Shown: piece by piece, positions 1 to 5,007 of the stretch
How positions within the stretch are numbered: position 1 is the first letter of the stretch
How the letters are laid out: each line of letters starts with the position of its first letter
Source: RI-92 sp037384645
GTDB lineage: Bacteria > Pseudomonadota > Gammaproteobacteria > UBA6429 > Thiohalophilaceae
Direction: 5' to 3'
Assembly (NCBI GenBank): GCA_037384645.1
Contig: JARRNT010000071.1
Coordinates: forward strand, 1 to 13,621
DNA length: 13,621 nucleotides
Program-made: the position numbers and the translations under genes
The notes under the pieces: model-generated
Told to the model about the DNA's origin: nothing
What the model saw: the letters and a program-made list of their open reading frames with translations, nothing else
Databases searched by the model: none

Positions 1-413
1 GCATCGGCGAGGCCCGGACCCTGGGTTATTCCAGGTACGGCGTACCTGGCTGGTTCACGATTTTCGTGCGTGGCATGCTGTGTAACTGGATGGTCTCCAT
101 GGGCGTGGTTGGTGCGATGGTCTCCACAAGCGTAAGCGGCAAGGTCATTGCCATGTGGATGCCGATCCTGCTGTTCTTCGCCATGGGCTTTGAGCACTCC
201 GTGGTCAACATGTTCCTGTTCCCGTCGGCCATGATCATGGGCGGTAATTTCTCGATTGCCGACTACTTCATCTGGAACGAGATCCCGACCGCGCTGGGCA
301 ACCTGGTGGGTGGGATTACCTTTACCGGCCTGACCCTGTACAGCACGCATGTCAGGACTGCGCCGAAGCGTGAATTGAGCGCAGTACCGGTACGCGACCG
401 GGAAGCCGCTTGA
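1..413 (+). CDS. Formate/nitrite transporter (FNT) family channel, C-terminal half
   Basis: Partial gene open at the left edge; the first whole codon is at 3 and the stop TGA is at 411-413, giving 136 residues, about half of a usual FNT protein. FNT proteins are pentameric inner-membrane channels for small monovalent anions such as formate, nitrite or hydrosulfide. Visible family landmarks are RGMLCNW (fragment residues 23-29), the GKVIAMWMPI segment, GFEHSVVNM with the conserved pore histidine and asparagine, and the NEIPTALGNLVGG stretch before the last helix. The neighbouring phosphatase-kinase fusion, of a type often found beside nitrate/nitrite transporters, favours nitrite as substrate. 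With sqr about 4.6 kb away, hydrosulfide cannot be excluded. Family assignment is secure; substrate is inference. Confidence 0.93.
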   Translation, partial: IGEARTLGYSRYGVPGWFTIFVRGMLCNWMVSMGVVGAMVSTSVSGKVIAMWMPILLFFAMGFEHSVVNMFLFPSAMIMGGNFSIADYFIWNEIPTALGNLVGGITFTGLTLYSTHVRTAPKRELSAVPVRDREAA

Positions 414-424
414 GGTGACAGTAT

Positions 425-456
425 GGGCCGTTGCCTGCCGCAGCAGGCTGCGGCCC
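425..456 (+). terminator. Strong GC hairpin between FNT gene and kinase gene (terminator or attenuator)
   Basis: GGGCCG (425-430) pairs with CGGCCC (451-456) and GCCTGC (433-438) with GCAGGC (443-448). They are separated only by a TT/TG internal step and close on the four-base loop CGCA. A short T-rich stretch, ATTCGTTTTA, follows. The hairpin lies in the 59-base gap between the FNT stop and the likely kinase start at 473. It could end most transcripts after the transporter, lowering kinase expression, or stabilise the transporter mRNA. The structure is read directly; the function is inferred. Confidence 0.6.
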
Positions 457-472
457 ATTCGTTTTACCCGGT

Positions 473-2206
473 ATGTCAAACCAATTGCGCGTGACCGTCG
501 GACAGTATTCCGATAAGGGACGCAAACCGCTCAACCAGGATTGCCACGCTGTCGCCATACCGGAACAGCCTCTGCTCGGTAACAAGGGTGTTGCAGTTTG
601 CCTGGCAGACGGCATCAGCAGTAGCGATGTCAGCCAGATCGCCAGTCAGGCTGCAGTCAATGGATTTATCTCGGATTACTACTGCACCTCAGAGGCCTGG
701 TCCGTCAAGAAATCTGCGCGAAGTGTGTTATTCGCGCTGAATGCCTGGCTCTATGCGCAAACCCGGCAAAGCCAGTATCGTTATGATCGCGACAAGGGCT
801 ACGTCTGTGCCTGCAGCGCCCTGGTGATCAAATCCAATACCGCTCACCTGTTTCATGTTGGCGATGCACGTATCTATCGTTTGCGCGATAACCAGCTGGA
901 ACAACTGACCGAAGATCATCGGCTCAGATTGTCATCCGAGGAAAAGTACCTGAGTCGGGCTCTGGGGATGAATGCACAGGTAGAGATCGATTTCCTGGAG
1001 CTGGCCGTCGAGCCCGGAGACGTATGTTTGCTGGCGACCGATGGTGTGCACGAACATATCGGCGCCAGCTTTGTGATCGAGACCATGAAGTCGCATTCTG
1101 ATGACCTGGAAGCGGCGGCCAGAAAGATTGCGCAAACGGCCTTCGAATTTGGCAGTGAAGATAATCTCACCCTCCAGCTTGTACGGATCGAAAGCCTGCC
1201 GGATGTGCAGGTGACTGAAATAGCCAGGCAGGTAGAGGCACTACCGCTGCCACCCGTTTTACAGGCCAGGATGGAGTTCGATGGTTACCGGATATTGCGT
1301 GAAGTCCACGCCAGCAGCCGCAGTCATCTTTACCTGGCGCAGGACCTGCAAACCAGTACCCAGGTAATCATCAAGACTCCGTCGATCGACCTGGGTGGCG
1401 ATCCGGTTTACCTGGAACGTATGCTGCTTGAAGAATGGATTGCACGACGTTTGAACAATGCACACCTGTTAAAGGCGTATCTTCCGCCACGCCGGCGCCA
1501 CTATTTATATATTGTGACCGAGGTGGTGACAGGCCAGACCCTGGCACAGTGGATGCTGGATAACCCACGGCCTGAGCTTGAGACCGTGCGCAGTATCGTG
1601 GAACAGATTGTCCGCGGGCTACGTGCCCTGCATCGACAGGAGATCCTGCACCAGGACCTGCGGCCAAATAACATCATGATCGATCAGGCCGGAACGGTGA
1701 AGATCATCGATTTTGGTTCTGCCAGTGTGGCCGGCCTGATGGAGGCGGCTGCACCCGACGTGCAGTACCGTATCCTGGGGACCGAACAATATACCGCTCC
1801 GGAATATTTTCTGGGCGAGGGCGGAACCAGTCAATCCGACCTGTTTTCTCTTGGCGTGATTACCTATCAGATGCTCGCGGACCGACTGCCCTATGGTACA
1901 CAGGTTTCCCGGGCCAGGACACGTAAGGCCCAGCGCAACCTGCAATATCGTTCCGTGATCGGTGAAGACAGTGAAATTCCGCTGTGGGTTGACGAAGCCA
2001 TCAAAAAGGCTGTGCATCCCAATCCCTTGCACCGTTATCAGACACTGTCCGAATTTGTATATGACCTGCGCCAGCCTAATGCCAGCTATCTAAGAAGAAC
2101 GCGCTCGCCATTACTGGAACGTAACCCGGTATTATTCTGGAAAGGTGTATCCATGCTGCTCCTAGTAATGGTTGTAATCTTATTGGTGGGTCGCATCGGG
2201 ATGTAA
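473..2206 (+). CDS. Fused PP2C-type protein phosphatase and Ser/Thr protein kinase, C-terminally membrane-anchored
   Basis: A 577-residue protein if started at ATG 473 (MSNQL). A TTG start at 431 would lie inside the hairpin and add 14 residues with no domain role, so 473 is preferred although its Shine-Dalgarno is weak. Residues 1-240 are a PP2C domain with metal-binding signatures NQD (21-23), ADG (45-47), GDARIYRL (130-137), ATDG (188-191) and EDN (229-231). Residues 270-535 are a Hanks-type kinase with the VIIK lysine (K301), HQDLRPNN catalytic loop (393-400), DFG (413-415), APE (442-444) and DLFSLG (456-461). The glycine loop is degenerate (EVHASSRSHLY) and the HRD arginine is glutamine. 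About 20 hydrophobic residues near 553-572 form a C-terminal anchor, placing both domains in the cytoplasm. The same enzyme could add and remove phosphate on a partner, perhaps the nitrite/nitrate transporter; the target is unknown. Confidence 0.92.
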   Translation: MSNQLRVTVGQYSDKGRKPLNQDCHAVAIPEQPLLGNKGVAVCLADGISSSDVSQIASQAAVNGFISDYYCTSEAWSVKKSARSVLFALNAWLYAQTRQSQYRYDRDKGYVCACSALVIKSNTAHLFHVGDARIYRLRDNQLEQLTEDHRLRLSSEEKYLSRALGMNAQVEIDFLELAVEPGDVCLLATDGVHEHIGASFVIETMKSHSDDLEAAARKIAQTAFEFGSEDNLTLQLVRIESLPDVQVTEIARQVEALPLPPVLQARMEFDGYRILREVHASSRSHLYLAQDLQTSTQVIIKTPSIDLGGDPVYLERMLLEEWIARRLNNAHLLKAYLPPRRRHYLYIVTEVVTGQTLAQWMLDNPRPELETVRSIVEQIVRGLRALHRQEILHQDLRPNNIMIDQAGTVKIIDFGSASVAGLMEAAAPDVQYRILGTEQYTAPEYFLGEGGTSQSDLFSLGVITYQMLADRLPYGTQVSRARTRKAQRNLQYRSVIGEDSEIPLWVDEAIKKAVHPNPLHRYQTLSEFVYDLRQPNASYLRRTRSPLLERNPVLFWKGVSMLLLVMVVILLVGRIGM

Positions 2207-2489
2207 AAGCGCATCAGGTCACCGCGAGTAGTAAATGGATGACGAATGAATTGAAGCTACAACACTTGCAGTGCACGTAAGTTTATTTGCGCAGATTGCG
2301 CGAAATACGGGTGAATTACAGTATATTTGATCGTCTGCATACGACCCATAGCAAATACTGATAGTACTTAAATTCAGGGATAATTCACTCGCTTCAAAGT
2401 GGACATTGATCTTCTATACCCTGCCTCGCTCCATTCCTGATGCATACAGAGACTCTCCAGCTCTATTGTATTCATTTATTGCTGTAATT
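2207..2489. other. Intergenic region upstream of the lipoprotein gene, no gene seen
   Basis: This is the first part of a 389-base gap. I find no ORF with codon structure and no clear terminator just after the kinase stop. Composition becomes visibly AT-richer towards 2480. The tandem TTGCGCA-GA-TTGCGC near 2287-2301 is the only local repeat noticed and I assign it no function. The promoter-like elements are listed separately. Confidence 0.5.
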
Positions 2490-2517
2490 TTGACAAAAAT
2501 CAAGGTCACAATATAAA
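2490..2517 (+). promoter_or_regulatory. Sigma-70-like promoter overlapping an FNR/ANR-like box
   Basis: TTGACA (2490-2495) is followed after 16 bases by TATAAA (2512-2517), a good sigma-70 pair. A second perfect TATAAT lies at 2520-2525 but is too far from this -35. The -35 also forms part of TTGAC-AAAA-ATCAA (2490-2503), one mismatch from the FNR consensus TTGAT-N4-ATCAA. A factor bound there would sit on the -35, which suits repression better than activation. The region serves the lipoprotein gene at 2596. Confidence 0.5.
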
Positions 2518-2582
2518 TGTATAATATAATATGAAGTTTTATTAATTAAATTTAGTAAAAAGACAAATCCGGTTCTCTAAAG

Positions 2583-2590
2583 AGGAGGTG
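2583..2590 (+). promoter_or_regulatory. Near-perfect Shine-Dalgarno for the lipoprotein gene
   Basis: AGGAGGTG matches the 16S 3' end almost fully and AGGAGG ends 7 bases before ATG 2596. It fixes the start and predicts strong translation; it is the best ribosome binding site in the window. Confidence 0.85.
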
Positions 2591-2595
2591 CTCTC

Positions 2596-2988
2596 ATGAA
2601 GTTATCGGCTCTCGTAATTACCGTATTCGTGGTATTCATTGGCGGGTGTGCCTCAACAGAGACAGTGAAGGAAGCGAAGGGGCAAGGTGTGAGCCGTATT
2701 TATCAGGAAGCATATGGTCCTGTCTACAACGCTACACTTGCAGCTGCCAAGAGCAAGAATCTCGACGTCGTAGAAAGTGACAAGACAACCGGAAGGATCA
2801 TCCTTTCGCACGGTGTTACACTTTGGAGTTGGGGTGAGAAAATTGCTGTGTTTGTTCACAAAAAAGGGACTACAACTACTCAGGTAGAAGTTGTCAGCAA
2901 ACCTGTTCTGTCTCCGCTCAACTTTCCCCCTGATTGGCAGAAGATTCTGCTTGACCAGATCGATGTTGAGCTTCATGCGGGAAAATGA
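2596..2988 (+). CDS. Small envelope lipoprotein of unknown function
   Basis: 130 residues. The N-terminus is a type II signal peptide: MKLS, a hydrophobic run VITVFVVF, and the lipobox IGGC with the lipidated cysteine at residue 18. The +2 residue is Ala, which favours the outer membrane in proteobacteria. The mature part (about 112 residues) follows a pattern common in small proteobacterial lipoproteins: an AYGPVYNATLAAAK helix, the strand LDVVESDKTTGRII, then WGEKIAVFV and TTQVEVVSKP, which suggests a compact alpha/beta domain. I do not recognise a named family. It is monocistronic, with its own promoter and a strong ribosome binding site, so it is probably abundant. Composition is more AT-rich than the flanking genes, which could mean transfer. 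Confidence 0.85.
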   Translation: MKLSALVITVFVVFIGGCASTETVKEAKGQGVSRIYQEAYGPVYNATLAAAKSKNLDVVESDKTTGRIILSHGVTLWSWGEKIAVFVHKKGTTTTQVEVVSKPVLSPLNFPPDWQKILLDQIDVELHAGK

Positions 2989-3020
2989 TGCCTTACACTA
3001 TGGTTAAATAATACAACCAA

Positions 3021-3040
3021 ACAGCTGGTTCCGCAGCTGT
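3021..3040. terminator. Stem-loop after the lipoprotein gene
   Basis: ACAGCTG (3021-3027) and CAGCTGT (3034-3040) form a perfect 7-bp stem with loop GTTCCG, 32 bases after the lipoprotein stop and before the converging gene that ends at 3080. No U tract follows on either strand, so intrinsic termination is doubtful. Confidence 0.4.
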
Positions 3041-3079
3041 CCGGCCAGTAGCGGAATAATTTACTTAGCCTGATAAATA

Positions 3080-3499
3080 TTATTGTTTTGGAAAATCCTT
3101 CAGACAGCAGCGACCCGAGGGGTTACTGGTTTCACAGGTGCAAAGGGCCTGCCTGGTCTTATCCCGGACGAATTTGACGACATCACGGTTGTTTTGCGCA
3201 TCCACATAGCTGACGTCGAAGCAATAACAAAGCATGCGCTCAGGTGTCTTTTCCTTGATGCCGACGGCGGTGCGTAGTTCGGATTTAGAGATGATAGAGT
3301 CATCCTGCCCGAAATAGACGACATCGCAGTCAGTATCCGAACAGAAATAATAGCGCTCACTGTTTAAAGTCCTGTTCCAGGGCGAGGCAAGGTGATGCAG
3401 GACAGTCTTGACGTGTACAGCGGTATATTCCTTGCCGTTAACGGGGCAGCGATACTTTCTCGGCAGGGCAGAGTCGGTTTGGCAGCAATCTTCCGGCAT
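3080..3499 (-). CDS. CopZ N-terminal-domain-like [2Fe-2S]/zinc protein, stand-alone
   Basis: 139 residues, ATG at 3499. Eleven cysteines are arranged as in the N-terminal domain of Archaeoglobus-type CopZ (Fe-S plus zinc): C18 in YRCPVNG, C53 and C58 in YFCSDTDC followed by DVVYFG, C91 and C93 in CYCFDV, and C120, C122, C131, C132 in LCTCETSNPSGRCCLKDF. CopZ of that type ends in an HMA copper-binding domain with CxxC; here the protein stops after the NPSGRCC segment, so only the metallocluster domain exists. The zinc-site CPxC seen in some relatives reads CPVN. A role in metal or electron handling, perhaps cuprous ion delivery or redox, is inferred. Its minus-strand neighbour upstream is a ferritin-like protein, suggesting iron/metal homeostasis. 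The Shine-Dalgarno is weak (AGGTGA, about 12 bases off). Confidence 0.82.
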   Translation of the reverse strand: MPEDCCQTDSALPRKYRCPVNGKEYTAVHVKTVLHHLASPWNRTLNSERYYFCSDTDCDVVYFGQDDSIISKSELRTAVGIKEKTPERMLCYCFDVSYVDAQNNRDVVKFVRDKTRQALCTCETSNPSGRCCLKDFPKQ

Positions 3500-3555
3500 G
3501 AGCAGTATTTCACCTGGGGATAGAGGTTGACAGGGTGATAATCATACTACGATCA

Positions 3556-3561
3556 ATTATA
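3556..3561 (-). promoter_or_regulatory. -10 element for the CopZ-like gene
   Basis: Perfect TATAAT on the minus strand, 56 bases before ATG 3499. No good -35 is seen 16-18 bases upstream, so an activator may be needed or the match may be fortuitous. Confidence 0.35.
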
Positions 3562-3599
3562 GGCGATAATGCCAACCGAATGTATGTACAGGAGGCTGT

Positions 3600-3665
3600 A
3601 TGCACTATGCACCAGGCGTATCCCTGCCGTGCACACCGGGCCGCCGCGACTGGAGGACCCGGTGA
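3600..3665 (+). CDS. Possible 21-codon ORF with strong Shine-Dalgarno
   Basis: AGGAGG at 3590-3595 precedes ATG 3600 by 4 bases, and the frame runs to TGA at 3663-3665 for 21 residues (MHYAPGVSLPC...). The peptide resembles nothing I know, and it lies divergent to the CopZ-like gene and antisense to the 3' region of the ferritin-like gene. Only the ribosome binding site supports it. It may be a leader peptide or chance. Confidence 0.2.
   Translation: MHYAPGVSLPCTPGRRDWRTR
3634..3664. repeat. GC-rich inverted repeat downstream of the ferritin-like gene
   Basis: CACCGGG (3634-3640) and CCCGGTG (3658-3664) are perfect complements around a 17-base loop. This is 43 bases past the ferritin-like stop on the minus strand. 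No U tract follows, so it may be an mRNA 3' stabiliser or a weak terminator. Confidence 0.35.
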
Positions 3666-3706
3666 CAGCAGGAAAACAGCCTGATGCGCCCGTGGGGGAA
3701 AAGCGA

Positions 3707-3994
3707 TTATTCGTGGGCGATGGGCTTCTCAGTAAACAGGTAATCTTTTAGTTCCTTATCAAAGCGCGGATCCTTACGCCGAATCCATTCAAGCACCATC
3801 GACGCATGTTCTTTTTCTTCATCCCGGTTATGCGCCAGAATGGCCTTTAACTCCTTGTCTTTGCAGGCATCAACCCGTTGGTTGTACCAGTCCACAGCTT
3901 CCAGCTCTTCCATCAAGGAAATGATTGCCCTGTGCATATCCCTTGTTTCGTCTGACAGCTCGTCAATGGGCTCATGATAACCTTCGCTTGCCAT
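3707..3994 (-). CDS. Encapsulated-ferritin-type (EncFtn) iron-binding protein, lacking targeting tail
   Basis: 95 residues; ATG 3994 has AAGGAG 6 bases upstream. The sequence follows the Rhodospirillum rubrum EncFtn core closely. MEELEAVDWYNQR (residues 28-40) holds E29, E30, E32, W36 and Y37, and HNRDEEKEH (55-63) holds E60 and H63, corresponding to the ferroxidase residues E32, E62 and H65 of EncFtn. The DYLFTEKPI end is also family-like. EncFtn forms ring-shaped decamers from half-ferritin two-helix subunits that oxidise ferrous iron at subunit interfaces, normally inside an encapsulin shell. Here the protein ends nine residues after LFTE with no C-terminal encapsulation peptide, and no encapsulin gene is in the window. 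Either the shell gene lies elsewhere or the protein acts free in the cytoplasm. The stop TAA is at 3707-3709. Confidence 0.9.
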   Translation of the reverse strand: MASEGYHEPIDELSDETRDMHRAIISLMEELEAVDWYNQRVDACKDKELKAILAHNRDEEKEHASMVLEWIRRKDPRFDKELKDYLFTEKPIAHE

Positions 3995-4035
3995 GGTTTT
4001 CTCCTTATATATCTGTTTATGAATATGATGACATT

Positions 4036-4158
4036 TTATGCCGAATGTTCAAGGCCAGGATCCGCGAAGAACTGCATAACAGTTGCTGGGGCTGAACCGG
4101 CCACGTTCGCTGATTTTCTTAAGAAATTATATATAAGATCAAAATCATTAATGATCAT
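4036..4158 (-). CDS. Questionable 40-residue ORF before the ferritin-like gene
   Basis: ATG 4158 overlaps the end of the 37-residue ORF (stop at 4148-4150) and runs to TAA at 4036-4038 (MIINDFDLIYNF...). The overlap would suit translational coupling, and its GGTGGG upstream is a weak ribosome binding site. It contains the TATAAT proposed for the ferritin-like gene and has no recognisable family. It may instead be a frame-shifted continuation of the preceding ORF. Confidence 0.2.
   Translation of the reverse strand: MIINDFDLIYNFLRKSANVAGSAPATVMQFFADPGLEHSA
4126..4131 (-). promoter_or_regulatory. Possible -10 for the ferritin-like gene
   Basis: Perfect TATAAT on the minus strand in an AT-rich patch, about 132 bases before ATG 3994. 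A 12-bp palindrome ATCATTAATGAT (4144-4155) lies just upstream and could hold a regulator. No convincing -35 is present. Confidence 0.3.
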
Positions 4159-4261
4159 GAACCCACCCATCTAGGTACTGGGAATATTTCTTCCAGGACA
4201 GATTAATATCTTTTAAGTATTTTTCCTGTCCTTGTCTGCGCCAGTCATCTTTAGCAGGCAT
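4148..4261 (-). pseudogene. 37-residue ORF resembling the truncated N-terminus of a small CxxC protein family
   Basis: ATG 4261 to TAA 4148-4150, too short for a usual ORF list. The peptide contains DWRRQGQEKYL (residues 6-16), a LSWKKY segment (21-26) and ends GWVHDH. From memory this matches the start of a conserved small-protein family in which WRxQGQExYL is followed by WDHDHCxFC and a second cysteine pair. Here a stop replaces the first cysteine, so the metal-binding part is absent and I see no CxxC continuation in other frames. It begins 23 bases after the attC recombination point with AAGAGAAAAG before the ATG, the placement expected of the next gene in a cassette array. Truncated gene, remnant, or a naturally short protein. 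Confidence 0.45.
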
Positions 4262-4277
4262 CTTTTCTCTTTATTCG

Positions 4278-4361
4278 GCATAACGTTTAGATAAGGGGCC
4301 GCCGCAGTTTGGCGGTCCCAGCACGTGCCTTTTGCGTGTGATCTTGATTAGCTTGTTAGGC
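4278..4361 (-). repeat. Integron attC recombination site
   Basis: Read on the minus strand: R'' GCCTAAC (4361-4355), spacer AAGCT, L'' AATCAAG (4349-4343), a central stem, L' CTTATCT (4295-4289), spacer AAAC, R' GTTATGC (4284-4278). L'' pairs with L' as AAG/CTT plus AT/AT when one C is bulged out, the extra base typical of attC hairpins, and the spacers of 5 and 4 match the usual order. The core has a 9-bp stem with one G-U pair (4295-4303 with 4311-4319) and the palindrome GCACGTGC (4321-4328). At 84 bp it is within the known size range. The match of R'' to the cassette's far end (GTTAGGC) is independent support. Confidence 0.87.
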
Positions 4362-4671
4362 ATTTACCACCCACAATATACCAACGGATATGCCAACAAT
4401 ATATACCACAGTCAACACGAAGCCTTGCATGCGACCTGAGGGATGAACAATTACCGATGACTTGATAGGGCCCATCAATAAAATGTGCCATACATTCCTG
4501 CTAACTGCTCGATTTTCAATAACAATAAGCCAGCCAAGCAAAACCAATAAGACCATTCCCAGTACATAGAGTGATCCGATCCATTCTGCTGGCCCGAACA
4601 ACCCTGTGCACGCACCAACTACGAATGTTGCTGCAAGAGACACTAGAAAGTAATTTTTCTTCATTGCCTAA
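4284..4671 (-). mobile_element. Solitary integron gene cassette
   Basis: A cassette cut between G and TT of GTTRRRY would run on the minus strand from T4671 (GTTAGGC, 4672-4666) to G4284 (GTTATGC, 4284-4278), about 388 bp with one gene and one attC. On circularising, its 3' G joins the 5' TTAGGC to make GTTAGGC, the exact complement of its own R'' GCCTAAC; only a real cassette predicts this. The sequence before the 5' core has no attC or recognised attI, and no integrase gene is in the window, so it appears inserted alone, perhaps at a secondary G-TT site, or is the remains of an array. Confidence 0.82.
4356..4664 (-). CDS. Cassette-borne small membrane protein, unknown function
   Basis: 102 residues starting at ATG 4664, one base after the GTTAGGC core. 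The stop TAA (4358-4356) lies inside the attC R'' GCCTAAC, a layout typical of integron cassettes. Three hydrophobic segments are visible: about 5-24, 31-49 (VLGMVLLVLLGWLIVI) and 80-101. Between the second and third is a polar loop with NRAVSRNVWH and HPSGRMQG. No family, catalytic motif or resistance-gene similarity is recognised. There is no own promoter or strong ribosome binding site at the start; cassette genes usually depend on an upstream promoter, and the palindrome/FNR-like region at 4735-4768 could act in this direction. It is more AT-rich than sqr next door, which agrees with acquisition. Confidence 0.78.
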   Translation of the reverse strand: MKKNYFLVSLAATFVVGACTGLFGPAEWIGSLYVLGMVLLVLLGWLIVIENRAVSRNVWHILLMGPIKSSVIVHPSGRMQGFVLTVVYIVGISVGILWVVNA

Positions 4672-4734
4672 CTTTATATATGTTTCATAGTCGCGACATA
4701 ACACGCCGTATGGTTGGATTTTGCTTTGAATTTC

Positions 4735-4748
4735 TTAATCAAGATCAA
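4735..4748. promoter_or_regulatory. FNR/ANR-like box
   Basis: TTAAT-CAAG-ATCAA is one mismatch from TTGAT-N4-ATCAA. GATCAA-TAGT-TTA (4743-4755) also fits an IHF site except for the first base. It sits between the divergent cassette gene and sqr. Its TAATCAAGATCA also occurs inverted in the attC (4339-4350), so it may be a repeat rather than a factor site. Confidence 0.35.
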
Positions 4749-4749
4749 T

Positions 4750-4768
4750 AGTTTATGACTCATAAACT
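4750..4768. promoter_or_regulatory. 19-bp perfect palindrome, candidate activator binding site for sqr
   Basis: AGTTTATGACTCATAAACT consists of 9-base arms around a single C. It lies about 170 bases upstream of the sigma-54 promoter of sqr, a normal distance for an enhancer-type site of a sigma-54 activator. Its right arm TCATAAACT recurs at 6355-6363, just upstream of the activator gene itself, as expected of a shared or autoregulatory site. Binding is inferred. Apart from a spurious 24-codon frame, 4769-4935 holds nothing I can name. Confidence 0.55.
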
Positions 4769-4935
4769 TGCTGGATGCAAGGGAGTATTAGCTTGGTAAA
4801 TGCAGACCTGATTTTTTAAGATGTTTGTTTTCTGTATGATGCGGCTTGTGTCGGCCGCCTTCGCACCAGTCCTTTCGTCGGCTGCTACCCCTTAATCGTT
4901 CTTATCCGCGTACGCCCATATCCAGCTATCCCAAC

Positions 4936-4951
4936 TTGGCACGATTCGTGC
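4936..4951 (+). promoter_or_regulatory. Sigma-54 (-24/-12) promoter of sqr
   Basis: TTGGCACG (4936-4943), then ATTC, then GTGC (4948-4951). Against TGGCACG-N4-TTGC only one position differs, and the invariant GG (4938-4939) and GC (4950-4951) are exactly 10 bases apart. Transcription would begin near 4963, leaving a leader of about 45 bases before ATG 5008. The gene two steps downstream is a sigma-54 activator. Confidence 0.8.
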
Positions 4952-5007
4952 CCTGTATATTCCCATAACTTACCGATAACGATATTACCTGACTAGAGGA
5001 CTACATC

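Noticed and set aside
431..472. TTG start extending the phosphatase-kinase by 14 residues
   Set aside because: It falls inside a strong hairpin and adds residues before the domain that look like translated stem-loop.
3600..3706. Search for an encapsulation peptide after the ferritin-like stop in other frames
   Set aside because: No GSL-type cargo-loading motif found; the read-through frame is arginine/cysteine-rich and unlike cargo tails.
4074..4080. A second GTTATGC core (minus strand) that could end another attC
   Set aside because: No R'' or L''/L' elements at proper spacing upstream; a 7-base match in this span is easily chance.
3974..4174. Plus-strand 66-codon ORF opposite the ferritin-like start
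   Set aside because: No ribosome binding site and composition of a shadow frame; it covers the Shine-Dalgarno and leader of the minus-strand ferritin-like gene.
4195..4232. AGGACAG/CTGTCCT stem near the attC
   Set aside because: It lies within the 37-residue ORF, has a 24-base loop and no U tract; probably incidental.
4821..4895. 24-codon frame upstream of the sigma-54 promoter with a slightly signal-like sequence
   Set aside because: No Shine-Dalgarno and it ends before the promoter; nothing supports translation.
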